DNA of 64,000 nucleotides, taken from assembly GCF_001638985.1 (NCBI RefSeq), contig NW_017265145.1, positions 682,001 through 746,000 on the forward strand, given 5' to 3'. This document shows, piece after piece, positions 47,923 through 60,750 of this stretch; within the stretch, counting starts at the first letter, position 1, and the number at the start of each line of letters is the position of its first letter. Under the pieces are notes generated by a model. It searched no databases. It saw only the letters and a program-made list of their open reading frames with translations, and had not been told where the DNA came from. A program made the translations under genes and the position numbers. Source of the stretch: Phycomyces blakesleeanus NRRL 1555(-) (lineage: Eukaryota; Mucoromycota; Mucoromycetes; Mucorales; Phycomycetaceae).

Positions 47923-48339
47923 ATGTCTTTTCGCCCACCAAAGACCCTGCCAATTCTTTCGATTTTCCACAATCCAAGCAGTAACGCGTCCCAGAACGCT
48001 CTTCGGTTACTTCAGGCCAAGCAGAAACGACCATCCGGAGAGGATGTGTACAGAGTGGACGTGCAGGACAATCTGCAGGAGCCTCTTACTTCTATCCAGC
48101 TGAAGCAGATTGCAGAATATCTTGGAGGTGGAAAGCCAGATTGGAAACCTATGATTTCAACAACTAGTACAACTGCCACAGAAAATCAATCATTTGATTA
48201 TGATGCTCAGCAGTTACTCCATGACCAACCAAGCGTATTGCAGAGACCATTGGTAGTAGACTGGAACCAAGGCAAGGCAGCTGTTGGGCCTGCATTAGAT
48301 AAAATTCAGCAATTGATAGAATCCAGACTCAAACTGTAA
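47923..48339 (+). CDS. FMP46: FMP46-like (DUF1687) mitochondrial redox protein
   Basis: Single-exon gene of 138 residues. The start MSFRPPKTLPILSIFHNPSS and the pattern SNASQNALRLLQ resemble the fungal DUF1687/Fmp46 family, a small thioredoxin-fold group of putative redox proteins found in mitochondria. The end fits too: RPLVVDWNQGKAAVG followed by a short helix. The CxxC-like active site of thioredoxins is not visible: the position after FHNPSS lacks cysteine. The upstream 580 bp is shared with aconitase. Function in the family is poorly defined. Confidence 0.75.
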   Translation: MSFRPPKTLPILSIFHNPSSNASQNALRLLQAKQKRPSGEDVYRVDVQDNLQEPLTSIQLKQIAEYLGGGKPDWKPMISTTSTTATENQSFDYDAQQLLHDQPSVLQRPLVVDWNQGKAAVGPALDKIQQLIESRLKL

Positions 48340-48760
48340 ATTCCGATATAATTTATATAAAGACATGATATTTGCTTTATTTTTATTGTATTTTATTGTA
48401 TTTTATTGTATTATAAACATTTTTTTTTGTTTGTTTGGTTTCTTTTATATATATAATGTGTATATATGAATGAATTGATGAATTAATGAAAGATGTTCAA
48501 ATAAGTAATATATATAAATATATATATATTAAATAAAATATAATATAAAAAAAAAGGTAAAGAGAGGGAGAAAAGAAGTTGTACATGGTTTAGAGGGAAT
48601 GAAAGAGACTATATTACAGGGTAGTACGTGTGTAGGTAAAAGTAAGGTAAGTAGGTAAGGTATGTATATGAAATAAATAAAGAAAAGGAAAGAAGATGAT
48701 GTATAAGTAATAAATAATAATAAAAAGGTAAATGAGGCATCTAAAGAACTAACTAATTAA
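48340..48760. other. Intergenic between convergent genes
   Basis: AT-rich with TTTTATTGTA repeats (about 48381-48410), then a G/A-rich stretch with GTAAG repeats (about 48633-48665). No gene. Confidence 0.5.
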
Positions 48761-50621
48761 CTAAGCCCGGGATTCCTTTTGGCATCCCTTTAAACGATGG
48801 CCAAGACGATGATGATGATGCTTCTTCTTTGGCTCTTCTGGGGCAGAATTGTCTTCCGATATCGGAGCGGAATCGAGAACAATGATATTGTGACGCTCGC
48901 AGGCTTCTTTACTTGGCTCTACCAACAGATGATGCGAGTGTCCTTTTGCAGGAGTTTGATCTGTGCACATCGCCAGGGACTTGACCCAGGGATCTTCCAT
49001 GACCTGTTCGAGTGTGCAGCGCTCCCGTGGGTTGGGTTCCAGAATGCGTTGGATAATTGAGCGGGACTCTTTGGGCAGCATCTTGAAGAGACGGGCTGCA
49101 CCTTGGGTCGAAGGGGTAATGAAGTTCTTGTATGACTGGTCCTGGCTAGGACGAGGCAAGCGCCAGGGGAACCGGCGGATAGTCATACATACAAAAATGA
49201 TACCAATCGACCAGAGATCTGTCAGGCGGGCATCATATTCAGTTTGGATGTATTGCTCGGGTGCGATGTAAGGATCAGATCCACAGATACCTTTTTTTTT
49301 TAAAAGAAAAAAAAATACAAGTCAGTTTACCCAATCAGACGAAACACGTTTGTGCGCGGACTTTGCTTTATTAAGAATGTGGTCATTCTTTTATATATAT
49401 ATATATATATATATTGTGTGTGGGTCTTACCTTTACTCATTCTGGACTCTTTCTCGTGGGGATATTTGATGACAACTGCGCAGCCAAAATCGATAAGCTT
49501 AACAATACCGCGATCGTCGAGAACCATATTGTCCAGCTTGAGATCTCTATGCGCAATTCCCATTGACTGCAAATAAGCAAAGCCGTCCAACAATTGGCGC
49601 CAGCAGCAGCCAATTTCTTCTGTGGTCATCTTGCCACTCATGACAACGTTGAATAGATCGTTGGGTGCGAATTCCATGATTTCATAGAATGTAGAGCCCT
49701 CCTGGATGATGTCCAGGGTCTCGATGACATTGGGGTGGTGAAGAGTGGATCCGATACAGAACTCGGCAGTGACCTTTTTAACGTATTCCTTTTCGTTTTC
49801 GGCAGGCAATCGCTTTCTGAACTGCTTGACAGCAAAGGTCTTGTTGTCTGTGTGTCTGCGAATTAAACGGACAGATCCGCCGGCACCCTTACCAACAAAT
49901 CGACCTAATAATTATAATAATTTTTTTTTAAAAAAAAATATAAATACATGTAAAAAAAATAAAATAAAAAAATAAAAAACTTACCCCACTTGCCATATCG
50001 GCCCTCGATGTTCTTGTTGAATTCGTTTGCAAAAGAAAGATCGCTTGTGCGACTGCTGGTGCTTCTGATGCTACAATCGTCCTTCTTCTTCTTTTTGGTC
50101 TTGTCTGATTTGAAGAGACGCTTGAAGTCGTTGAGAAAACTGTCCTTGCGTTCGAGGTGGTGGAAATGTGTGTTGTGGAAGTGACTGTTGTACTCTGGCT
50201 TCTTGAAGACAAACTGGGATGGGGTGGTTGGGCGGGATGTAGAACGCAGACTTTCGTCGTCTCTGCTGGGAACACTGATTGTGAGGGTGGGGTGGGATGA
50301 TGAAAGGGGCGAGTCTTTGGACTGTTCTCCGCTGGTGTGTGGCGAAAGGGATGGAGGGGTGTGTGCAGCTGTGGGTGGCAACTGGGGGCCAAATGATGGC
50401 GATGGATATGAGGAGCTAGGCTCGGATATGTTTTCATAGTGGTGGTGGATTTTGATGACGGGTGTGCCGGGAACAGAGATATCTGGCGTCACGTTCTCAA
50501 AACGATGGCCGCCAGCGTTCTTGAGTTGAAGAATCTTGGCAGGTGTGTTGAAGTCGACAGAATGAAGACGATCACTGAGACTGTTGGATACACTGTTGTT
50601 GGATTGATTCATTGTAGTCAT
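48761..50621 (-). CDS. HAL4/SAT4-like (NPR/HAL family) protein kinase
   Basis: Three minus-strand exons (49985-50621, 49431-49904, 48761-49290) encode 546 residues. The first 210 residues are a Ser/Pro/His-rich regulatory region with a lysine run near 180. The kinase domain begins [15 protein letters not shown] (213-227), with Lys239, HRDLKLDN (331-338), DFG (351-353) and [27 protein letters not shown], and the [11 protein letters not shown] segment are typical of the fungal Hal4/Hal5/Hrk1/Npr1 group. These kinases regulate plasma-membrane transporters, such as the Trk potassium system, the proton pump and amino acid permeases. The tail is His/Lys-rich. All catalytic residues are present. Which member of the group it is cannot be settled from sequence reading alone. 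Confidence 0.87.
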
Positions 50622-53600
50622 GGTGAATAATCAACAGGTTTGTATGTGTGGTGTGTTTGGAAGTATTAATGCGTACAGTAGATCAAAAAAATAAAATAAA
50701 AATTAATTAAAAGAAGAAGAAGTAGTAGAAGAAGAGCAAGAAGAAAGAAAGAAGAAAGAGAAAGAGAGAAAGATACAAATATATATATAATGTACAAGAG
50801 GACTTTTTATTTATTTATTTATTAATATTTTATTATAAATACATAAAATTTTGAAAATAGAAATGTACTAGATTATCCAATATTTTATTTTATTTTGTTT
50901 GTTAAAAGTGCACAGTCAATTGCCGTTTCAAGCTGTTAGAATTGCCAGGCTTTCTTGTGATGAAGCATGCTCAGCCTTTCTTGTCAGCCATGAAGAAATT
51001 ATGGCTTGGCATTCAATGTATGTACATAATGTATGTACATTATGTACCTTGAGCAATACAAATTATTATGCAACCAACCTCATCGATTAATGTTGAATGC
51101 ATTGCTCACACCAAAGTCTTAAGCCAGTTCAGTTCAGTTCAGTTTAGCCCAGTGAGTATTATTTGCTGCGGATAAATTCGGACAATCAAGGGCATGGGCA
51201 AAGGAACATCCGGCGGACCGCCATGGAAAAACTACATGCCGATTCTCCTTGTTGAATTTTATTATATATATATAAATATAAATATATGATGTGTATAGAT
51301 ATTATTTTGGCTTAAAAACATTAAAGCTATAATATAATATAAATAAGATAGTCAGACACGACAATGAATAAGTCAAGCAGATTCCCTTTGCCATTAGTCT
51401 TTGTGCCTTTCTATTCAACAAGACATTGAAATCCTTGATTATTTGGCGATTTGGATCGTACCCAGCAAAATTTGGCCGGTACACCGGTCAGCTTTTACTA
51501 AAAGAGAAAAAGAAGAAACGTAATATTAATAAATGAAGGATATATATGTAAATCTATACACGTAAACATCTCCCCCCACATATATAAACACACACAGGTA
51601 CAAATACACAAACATGTGTGTGTGTAGGTAGAAAGAGAGAGAGAGAGAGAAAGTGCTGCACCTACCACTTGACGTATCGGGCCGAACAGTACAAGCCCAG
51701 AGCTATGGACCCAGATGAATCATATTTTGTCCTTTTTCGCTTCCTCTCTCTCTCTCTCTCTTTTACTCTTAATTTTTTTCCATTCTTTATTTTCAAAACG
51801 GAAAGAGACGGTCTCATCTTTTAACCACCTCTTTAAACATCAATTCATAAAATTCTCTCACGCCTTAATTTATCTATTTTTTTGATCTGATATTTAGTCT
51901 GAATCTTTTTAAATTTTATTCTTATGTCTCTCAAGATATGGACACAGAAAGATTCTTATCTGTTCTTGTGTTTGTGTTTTTATTTGTATTTGTATTTGAT
52001 TCAATTTGCATTGCCACATTCACGTGAGTTGATTGTAAATTCCTTTGAGTGGAAGCTTAATAATTCACCCAAGGCTGAGATAAGGAGAATGAGTAAAGTA
52101 GATCGGTTTGTCATCGTTCTCGAACACTTGATTTACAGGCCAACACAAGGCGGAGATCCTGTCTTGTGTGTATAGTGTGTATAGTGCGTTTGTTTAGGAG
52201 ATATTATATTATATAAAATAAAATAAAATTATAGTAATGAGACTTCTTTAGACATCGATAAGCTTTTCTTGACCAATTCATACGGACGTTTGTAGCTCTC
52301 ACCAAAGATATCCTTTTTAGTCACTCCGGCATTGCGCATTCCTTTTTCCCTTTATTTTGGCCTATTTTCCATTATACTATTTTAACCCACTCTCACAAGA
52401 AAAAACAAAATATAAACGATGTACAGATTGGCTTAGCGATCTTGCCACGTGTAATAAAAGGAGAGATCGCCGAAAAGACAGAAATATAAGGATAGTCGTA
52501 ATTAAGCAATCATAAACCATACACTTATATCTTATTACATTTTTAATGTTTATTTTCCTTTAAATATATTTATGCATTTGTTTGTCTATCTGTCTATTCG
52601 TCCTCTTTATAGCCGCAGCAAGCCAATCTTGATAAGTTCTCTTCGGAGTAAAAATATCCCAACTAGTGGAAACTAGAAAATATATATATATATATGCTAT
52701 TTATTGTATTCTCCTCCAATGATAAATTATTACCCAATTATGTGGCTTTTCCGTCGAAAAACAATACAATATATAATAAATGAAAAAGGAATCATACCCG
52801 AGTTTACATGAATAGAAATAAACATGGTAAACTTGACCTCATTAACAGTAATCATAAAGGATGTGGAGAATAAATCCCTCTCTAATATATATATATATAA
52901 AACACTAAAAAAATAGGTCCGTCCACTCAACAATTGAGCTGGTGAACATGATTCTTTCATGGATTTGAATAACACAAGACTCGCCATCAAGTATGATGAA
53001 TTACACAAATAATAAATAACGAGTTTGTCAAAATGGGCTAGTTCTTTTGATATCTTCATAAAAGGGTACTTGTCATTCAGTTAACCGTGCTACGACGACA
53101 TAATTGCTAAACAATATGCAAGACACTTTGACATTTGTGATATATATATATATATGTCTTAAATTCAGTTATTATTTTCTTAAAGTTTACCTTTCAAGTA
53201 CCCCATTTAACATAATTACAATTAAAAAAATATATTTATTTAACCAATTCAATCATTCCCTTCATTTTTTTTAAAAAAAAAAAAGGTTACGGCACATTGA
53301 CCAGGCTAGAAAGTGCTTTGTTTTATGTAAACAGCACATCAGCACGATGATATTTATTGCTAGATTAATTATTAGGGCAGGAAAATCAGTAAGATATTTG
53401 TTGAAAAGAAAATGGCAAAAGTATACTTGACACCACAAGTTTCACTAACTTCAATCAAGCATTTACTCATTCATTCATTAATTTATTAATTTATTATCCT
53501 AAAGGTATGACTCGAATGTTGGTATCAAAATCTGAGACCCATTCCTCCGCAAACATAAATTGAACTTTACCAATTGTGCTTTTGTGATCAAGATATATAT

Positions 53601-53849
53601 ATATATATATATATTCTTGTTTGTCCTGATAATGTTAGTAATGAACTCTATGATGATATGCATTTAGAAATAAGCGCAATTCAAGGATTAGGAAAACTTG
53701 TTTCATACACAGTCTAAAAATGGAAATAAAGTATTAGCCGTCACTTTCCGAGGAATCGGGAGAGGAGGAGAAAGAAGAAGAAAAAAAAAGGGGGGATGCT
53801 TTATAATAAACCACAAGAAATCTATATGTATATGTTTCATTGCAACAGT
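50622..53849. other. Intergenic, 3.2 kb
   Basis: No firm gene. Contents: AGAAG and TTTA repeats near 50710-50830, GA and CT repeats near 51630-51770, TA repeats near 52680 and 53140. Weak coding-like stretches are seen at 51302-51500 (minus, YRPNFAGYDPNRQIIKDF), 51924-52175 (plus) and 52730-53059 (minus), but none matches a known family or has convincing splice structure. Confidence 0.45.
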
Positions 53850-54021
53850 AATCATCGTATTCAAGTAGTGAGATTGACTTGAGTTCCTTCCATCGCTCCT
53901 CATCAGCATAACTTGGTATCATTATTACTTGTATAAAAAGAAAAAGGAAAAAGAAGCATAAAATAGAATAGAATAGAATAGAAAATCTTGGGGATTTCAA
54001 TATCTGCAGAGTGATGATCAT
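53734..54021 (-). other. Unrecognised 95-residue ORF at the arm-1 edge
   Basis: Begins MIITLQILKSPRFSILFYS with a hydrophobic stretch, then YADEERWKELKSISLLEYDD. The same start occurs in arm 2 (61565-61762, plus) but diverges after KSIS. In both arms YADEERW is antisense to the GPCR C-terminal codons, which may explain its protein-like look. A separate exon-like segment at 54417-54482 (minus, VSLTNDQLVNFDLFFGHS, followed by GTAGGT) is also conserved in arm 2 (61101-61166 region). Reality as a gene is doubtful. Confidence 0.2.
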
Positions 54022-54826
54022 TGTGAAGCTTATCTTTGAACATGCATATGCACGAAATCAAAATATTTGTATATAAAGAAGCTCTGGGATATTGTATTTG
54101 AGAGCTTATTGATTAATAGACTACAAAAATAATTTGCTTTAGACAAAATAGAGTAATATTGAATATATACATATATCTTATTTATCTATTTAAGTGCGTG
54201 TGTATGTGTGTGTGTGCAGTTAGCTTGTCTTTAATACAATTAAAGCCAACTTTTATTATTATTGTTGTTGTTTTTATTTATTTTGAAATGCAAGATATTT
54301 GTACATACTAGCCAGAAATTAACCTTGTTTGAACTACTTAATTCTGCTTGTTTAAGGAGATATAAACGGTTAAATGCAATACGGTAAATAATTTTAAGCT
54401 TTCTTTATGTACCTACCTCTTGAGGACTATGGCCGAAAAATAAATCAAAATTAACCAGTTGGTCATTTGTTAGGGATACCATTATGCTCTAATAATTGAT
54501 CTGATAAAAAAAAAGATATATATATATATTGTTATTAAATGCAAATATTTATTAATAATCAAATTTCCATGACAACAGAAATCAATAGTTTAAACGAAAG
54601 CATAACGGTTGCGTACCTGTAGCACCATTTGATTTCAGATCCAAGCAAAATATAATAATAAAATCACAGGTTCCCTCCTCCTCCTCCCCCCAAAAAAAAA
54701 GAAAGATGGAAATGGTTTAAAAGGAACTATCATTTTGTACTAATATTTTTGGATAAATATCAAAGCCGAGTTGCCGCTCCCAATTTATATGTGTTGTTGT
54801 ATTCTGTGATCCACGTCAAAATATAA

Positions 54827-54872
<46 letters not shown>

Positions 54873-56225
54873 CCTATATCTCATCTTGATTGTTGTGTAA
54901 GAGCCGTTGAGTTTCTGTTATGCAAATCAGAAAATTGCCTTGCGTGTTATTTATTGTAGGAAACACAAGATCCAATACTTACAAACAATTAAGAGTAAAT
55001 AGCCTTGATCCTTTTATTTTTATTAATTTTTTTTTGAAGGGGATTATTAAGAGTGCAATTGCAGTAGAAATAAAATAAAACAAAAATAAGAACAATTGGG
55101 TACCCTCATCTTGCTGTAAAGTCGTGCATTGGACCCATTCTCTGAAACGTCCTACAAAAATAACGGAAGGAATGAAGCTGTAGTGTACCACGTTTAGTTT
55201 ACGTCGCGCTCTAGTACTCTCCGTAAGTGCACGATTGGACAATGAACGGTAAAACTAATGGGCCTTGAGATTCGTACCACCGTCAAAGTGAGTACGTAAA
55301 GCATCCTTGGAGGGCTTAATAATGAAAGCCTATATATATGTGTGTGTGTGTATGAGCCTTTATTTATTATGCAAAATAAATAAATAAATAAATAAACATT
55401 ATTAATACATATACTATTCTTTTTTTTTCCTAATACCAGCTTTTTGTCTCTATGGTTATAATTTAGACTTTTTTTTTCTTACAAAAAAAACATTATTACT
55501 ATCATTGGTAACCATGGTAACAAATTATTTTACAGTAAGCACAAGCATAATCATAATCATAAAAAAAAAGATCAAAACCAAAATGAAAATAGATGAAGGT
55601 AAAGGAGACGGTTTGTCTGTTCTTCCATTAAACATAATTGATCCACGACACTTTTCACTTCAAGGTAGTACAGATGTATCTACATGCATACATATTTTCG
55701 GTTATTTTATTTCGCCGTCCTAGGTCTGATCATCTTGTCCCAAGTATGGTACCTTTTTTTCTTATGTTTTCTTTGGAAGCCATACTCTTTGGGCTGACGG
55801 CATTTGTTGTTTTCGGAAAGTTGCACCTGGTGGAAACATACGGCGCAGTCATTCGAGGGTGAGTATTGACACACTGACAAATTAGGTGCTGTATTTTTAA
55901 GACGTTCTGTTGCACGAACATTGGCTTTTGGAATATATAAAGCGCACAAGTGGTTTTGCTTCCGGATTCTCATATATATCTAACTAACAAGTACAATGAA
56001 TAATGCTTTCAATAAGTGCTCAATTTTCTGCGCAGAAACAGAAGTTGTGGCGCCAAATCTGGATATTGTTATCATAAAGTCTATGTATTTTACTGTAGGT
56101 GATGAGAGGAGTGATATTTGAGAACCGAGCTTTTGCACACATCTTTTTCTTCTAATATATTTTGGGAAGCACAAATTTGATAGAGTAGAGTCAATGCAGA
56201 CAGAAAAATTACGTAAATGTTAATC
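53850..56225. repeat. Inverted duplication, arm 1 (likely the copy)
   Basis: About 2.38 kb, present again as reverse complement at 59368-61759. Shared blocks include the GPCR tail (GAGATTGACTTGAGTTCC), the CT-repeat tract, the segment with GGTACCCTCATCTTGCTG, and the TE fragment near 56160. Arms differ by scattered substitutions (for example AAATTGCCTTGCG against AAATTACCTTGCG) and small indels. The left edge falls inside a copy of the last codons of the neighbouring GPCR gene, and the right edge cuts through transposon-like coding debris that is longer on the arm-2 side. Both truncations say that arm 1 was copied from arm 2. Confidence 0.92.
55505..56174. other. Duplicated coding-like debris in arm 1
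   Basis: Minus-strand frames 55980-56174 (KYIRRKRCVQKLGSQISLLS) and 55707-55973 (SNDCAVCFHQVQLSENN, ending KMIRPRTAK) sit end to end and are repeated in arm 2. There they continue leftward into more coding-like sequence. They read like the 3' part of an unrecognised mobile element. A plus-strand frame at 55638-55862 with a hydrophobic stretch (FSLEAILFGLTAFVVFG) overlaps on the opposite strand and may be its shadow, or the reverse. Confidence 0.3.
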
Positions 56226-56339
56226 GAAACACAGTGAAGCTAGGAAATATTGGTTAATTTAGAAATTTAAATGGTGATTTTAAAAAGAAATAGTTTGGGG
56301 CTTACTAAAAAAAGTATTGGTGAAAAACTGAAAAATGAT

Positions 56340-57570
56340 CGGTCACTTTTAAATTTCTTATTGGCTTAATTGAGAAATTGTTTTGAGCACTTCTGAAATT
56401 CAAGTAATTCATTAAAACTCTTATCTTGACAATAACTGATATGACGCTTAGAGTGGCTACAAAATCCACGAAGATCACTAAAACGTACATTGTTGCAAGC
56501 ATCAGTAATTCTCTGGGATAAATCATCCATACCCATGCTATCAAGCACCTCGTTCATGAACTTTATGAAACGAGCCGTAGTAGTACTTTTAGAAGGAGGC
56601 TTGTTGACTTCCCTGTCATCACTGCTCTCAACCTCGACATACTCTAGGACAGGTTCTCCGATAATAAGTTTGCTTACCCTTTGATCCCTGTCTCTTGCAG
56701 GCTCTCTCTTCTTCGATTTTCACTCTTATTTATCTGAAACTTTTGCGCCTTTTTTCTTATTGGTGGGGGTTTCTTCATTGCGACATGGAGGATACTGGAA
56801 GAGTGAATAGCACCAATAATGGTATGAGACGGAGAACGAGTTTTTTCAACTTCTACGATGGCAGGCATTCCTATAGTTGATCTTGCTTAATTGTTCTTCA
56901 TATTAATATTGAATCTAGCCACATCAATGAACACACAGTTTACATCATAGTCTAGGTCAGAATCCTTCCACTCCATGAACCATTCGTATCTCTTTTATAG
57001 GGTTTTATCTGAATTTTTTATATTAGGTTCAAAGGTTGGGTTCTTCACGGAAATAAACACGTTATTTTTCAAATGATGATTTATTTGAGATTTAGAAATC
57101 GAAAAGCCTTCAAACTTAGACGTCAATGAATCAATAATTTCAACAGCACAGAGCTGTGGATCTTTTTCGACTATTTTTTGGATATGCTGCTCGGGTTCAC
57201 CAGTAAAACCGCTAGGTCTACCTAAATTCTTTTCAAGCTTCTTATAGGGCACCTTCTCCGTTTCCTGATATTGTTTCCATCAACGAGCGGCAGTACTAGG
57301 CTTTACTCATAAATTTCTAGCAATTGCCGCTACTCTTCCTCTTTTGACAGGACCTTCAATCATTCGATTAATAAATTCCTCTCTCGTGTGGTCATCATAA
57401 GATCTATAAGTACTATTAACTGTAGACTTAGCCGATTTGATCTTATTAACAGGTATATCTTGAATTTCAGTATCTTTATCTTCGTGTTTGGCAGTCAAAA
57501 AGGCAGCTTGACTCGTTATAGTAACGAAAGCTATATTCGGATCGATGATTTCTGTTAATACACCTTCCAT
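56340..57570 (-). pseudogene. Tc1/mariner-related transposase relic, catalytic core deleted
   Basis: Minus-strand pieces align in order with the transposase at 4558-5843 in layout, but belong to another subfamily. First is a preamble starting MEGVLTEI (57570), then a helix-turn-helix part (ARNL, stop, VKPSTAAR, stop, WKQYQ at 57240-57310). Next comes LGRPSGFTGEPEQHIQKIVE, then CVFIDVARFNIN (first Asp, about 56915). The chain then passes from KFMNEVLDSMGM directly to DDLSQRITDACNNVRFSDL. The expected second Asp block (MDNAPIH-like) and the PEFNPIE-like Glu block are absent, so about 70-80 residues of the core have been deleted. Several stops also interrupt it. I found no convincing terminal inverted repeats. 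Confidence 0.65.
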
Positions 57571-58499
57571 CGTGTCTACAACTTTCTCTCCATTCTTACT
57601 ATAGATATTTTCTTACCCGTCTTCATAATAAAAAGTATTTTGACTCATGTTCTTTAATTAATATAGTGACAGAGGTATTTTTTTTTGGTCGGTAAAGACT
57701 TTAGTTGAATAACATAATTTATTGTTGAATAGTAAGATTTATAGATGATTAGTAAAATCTCTTTATCATCTTTTTTTTTTCAATCCGGGCAAATATCGCA
57801 GTTAAACCATGGATGACCTTTTGGATAATTATTGTGCAATTTTTATCAAATAGCAGGTCCTGCTATTTCTAGCTTCGTAAGTCAATGTCTAATATACTTC
57901 AAGAAGAATCGAGAAAAAAAAAGTACTTTGTTTTGAAGAGTTATTAAGAATCATTTATGTCCAACTGGTATCGGGTAAGTAACAGTCATAGCACACCTTC
58001 TTGCGAGATTGGGATAAAGTCATATGCTATGATAGATATAGTTTCATAGAGAAAACATAAATACCATTTGAATCTTAGTCACAGCCATCAAGATACCTTT
58101 CGTAATTTTCAATCAGATTTAATAAATAATTATACTAATACAAAGCAGAAAAGAGTAAATAAGAATACTTAGCTTTAAAGGATTGATTATGGGTGTGTTT
58201 AAAAATAACAGACAAGCCAACTCTCCCGACCACTGATTAACCAAGTTAAAGGGTTATTGTCATGCTTGACGGAGAATTGGTTTGCAAAAGGCAATTTTTT
58301 TGTAGCCGTCGCCAAACAGAAGAAAAAAATGTTGCCCCTTACCAAAAAATGCCGTCCCCTTAAACTTAGCGTCCAAGCTGTCCTGACAGGCTGTCCATAA
58401 GGTTTCCCGAAAATATGTGCATATGTATATAGACATCTGTTTTTTTTTTAATCCTTCGAAAAAGACCATTTCTACATCCCACGACAACACTTCATTTAT

Positions 58500-59300
58500 G
58501 ATATGGACAATAAAGTGCCTACTCCCAATTTTTTATCAGAAAACTCAGATATTGAATACTTCAAATACTCTACAGTTTCTAAGTGGGATTTTGAATCTTT
58601 TAAAAACAGGCGATGGAAAAGAAGAGGATGAAACCTAACCTGGCCGTTGTCTATACCAAATACAAACATTGCTTACATATGTTAATACGCTTTAGCGATA
58701 TGTTAAAAGACAAAATGGAAATTGTAGATGATTTAATTAAAAACTGTGTAAGTTGTATCTCTTTTTTAAAGGCAAAATCTAGCTTGATTTTTTGATAACT
58801 CGAACAGGAAACACTTTTACGACAGGAGCAGCCACAGCGACAACGATCACCAGAAACAAACTACTACAACTATAGAACAATTGATTTTTAAGGCGAAATA
58901 AATGGTGAAATTATTTCTGTTATTCCTAGTAAAATAGTGTTGGAAGAAACAGAAGGAAGCCATGTTGAATCATCAAAACCAGATCAAAGCTGCCACTTTA
59001 GTAAGTGACCGAAGTTACACGACCAAAATAGAAGAACACTGACATTTATTTTCTATGCTAAAATTATAAGGAAGTAAATCACCGCGATCTTTATCATTAA
59101 AAGTACCAGAACCTACATCATTTCTTACTGATACAACAGATGAATCCTTCAAAATAACTGAAACATATTCCAGCTATGGTGAATTACTTAAACAACATCC
59201 ATACATTCTAGAGTTGAATGAGTTTGATGATATATAGCTGACCAGCAAAGCATCAGCTCATAACATGGATAATGAATTGAGTCTGAATGAAAGATGGTAA
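58500..59300 (+). pseudogene. Degraded coding region of unknown element
   Basis: Plus-strand stretches read as protein in changing frames: MDNKVPTPNFLSENSDIEYF at 58503, LAVVYTKYKHCLHMLIRFSD near 58640, EIISVIPSKIVLEETEGSH near 58910, and TSFLTDTTDESFKITETYSS near 59120. They lead into the debris shared by the two arms (59310-59880, plus). Together they look like one ORF-bearing element of about 1.4 kb in decay. Family not recognised. Confidence 0.35.
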
Positions 59301-59367
59301 GCCCATAATATGTATCTCCTAAATTTGGTCTACTCACATATATGCTTTAGACTTTTGTCTTCAATTA

Positions 59368-60716
59368 ATTATTTATGTAGTTTTTCTATTTGCATTGACT
59401 CTACTCTATCAAATTTGTGCTTCCCAAAATATATTAGAAGAAAAAGATGTGTGCAAAAGCTCGGTTCTCAAATATCACTCCTCTCATCACCTACAGTAAA
59501 ATACATAGACTTTATGATAACAATATCCAGATTTGACGCCACAACTTCTGTTTCTGCGCAGAAAATTGAGCACTTATTGAAAGCATTATTCATTGTACTT
59601 GTTAGTTAGATATATATGAGAATCCGGAAGCAAAACCACTTGTGCGCTTTATATATTCCAAAAGCCAATGTTCGTGCAACAGAACGTCTTAAAAATACAG
59701 CACCTAGTTTGTCAGTGTGTCAATACTCACCCTCGAATGACTGCGCCGTATGTTTCCACCAGGTGCAACTTTCCGAAAACAACGAATGCCGTCAGCCCAA
59801 AGAGTATGGCTTCCAAAGAAAACATAAGAAAAAAAGGTACCATACTTGGGACAAGATGATCAGACCTAGGACGGCGAAATAAAATAACCGAAAATATGTA
59901 TGCATGTAGATACATCTGTACTACCTTGAAGTGAAAAGTGTCGTGGATCAATTATGTTTAATGGAAGAACAGACAAACCGTCTCCTTTACCTTCATCTAT
60001 TTTCATTTTGGTTTTGATTTGTTTTTATGATTATGATTATGCTTGTGCTTACTGTAAAATAATTTGTTACCATGGTTACCAATGATAGTAATAATGTTTT
60101 TTTTGTAAGAAAAAAAAAAGTCTAAATTATAACCATAGAGACAAAAAGCTGGTATTAGGAAAAAAAAAGAATAGTATATGTATTAATAATGTTTATTTAT
60201 TTATTTATTTATTTTGCATAATAAATAAAGGCTCATACACACACACACATATATATAGGCTTTCATTATTAAGCCCTCCAAGGATGCTTTACGTACTCAC
60301 TTTGACGGTGGTACGAATCTCAAGGCCCATTAGTTTTACCGTTCATTGTCCAATCGTGCACTTACGGAGAGTACTAGAGCGCGACGTAAACTAAACGTGG
60401 TACACTACAGCTTCATTCCTTCCGTTATTTTTGTAGGACGTTTCAGAGAATGGGTCCAATGCACGACTTTACAGCAAGATGAGGGTACCCAATTGTTCTT
60501 ATTTTTGTTTTATTTTATTTCTACTGCAATTGCACTCTTAATCATCCCCTTCAAAAAAAAAATTAATAAAAATAAAAGGATCAAGGCTATTTACTCTTAA
60601 TTGTTTGTAAGTATTGGATCTTGTGTTTCCTACAATAAATAACACGCAAGGTAATTTTCTGATTTGCATAACAGAAACTCAACGGCTCTTACACAACAAT
60701 CAAGATGAGATATAGG

Positions 60717-60750
<34 letters not shown>

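Larger units (their letters stand above)
56226..59367. other. Spacer between inverted arms, transposon debris
   Basis: 3.1 kb unique to the centre. It contains a degraded Tc1/mariner-like transposase (minus, 56340-57570), about 900 bp of AT-rich DNA without a gene (57600-58490) and a plus-strand degraded coding region (58500-59300). Confidence 0.7.

Noticed and set aside
51302..52175. Candidate genes with YRPNFAGYDPNRQI (minus) and SLKIWTQKDSYLF (plus)
   Set aside because: No consistent splice structure or family match; kept only as weak stretches in the intergenic note.
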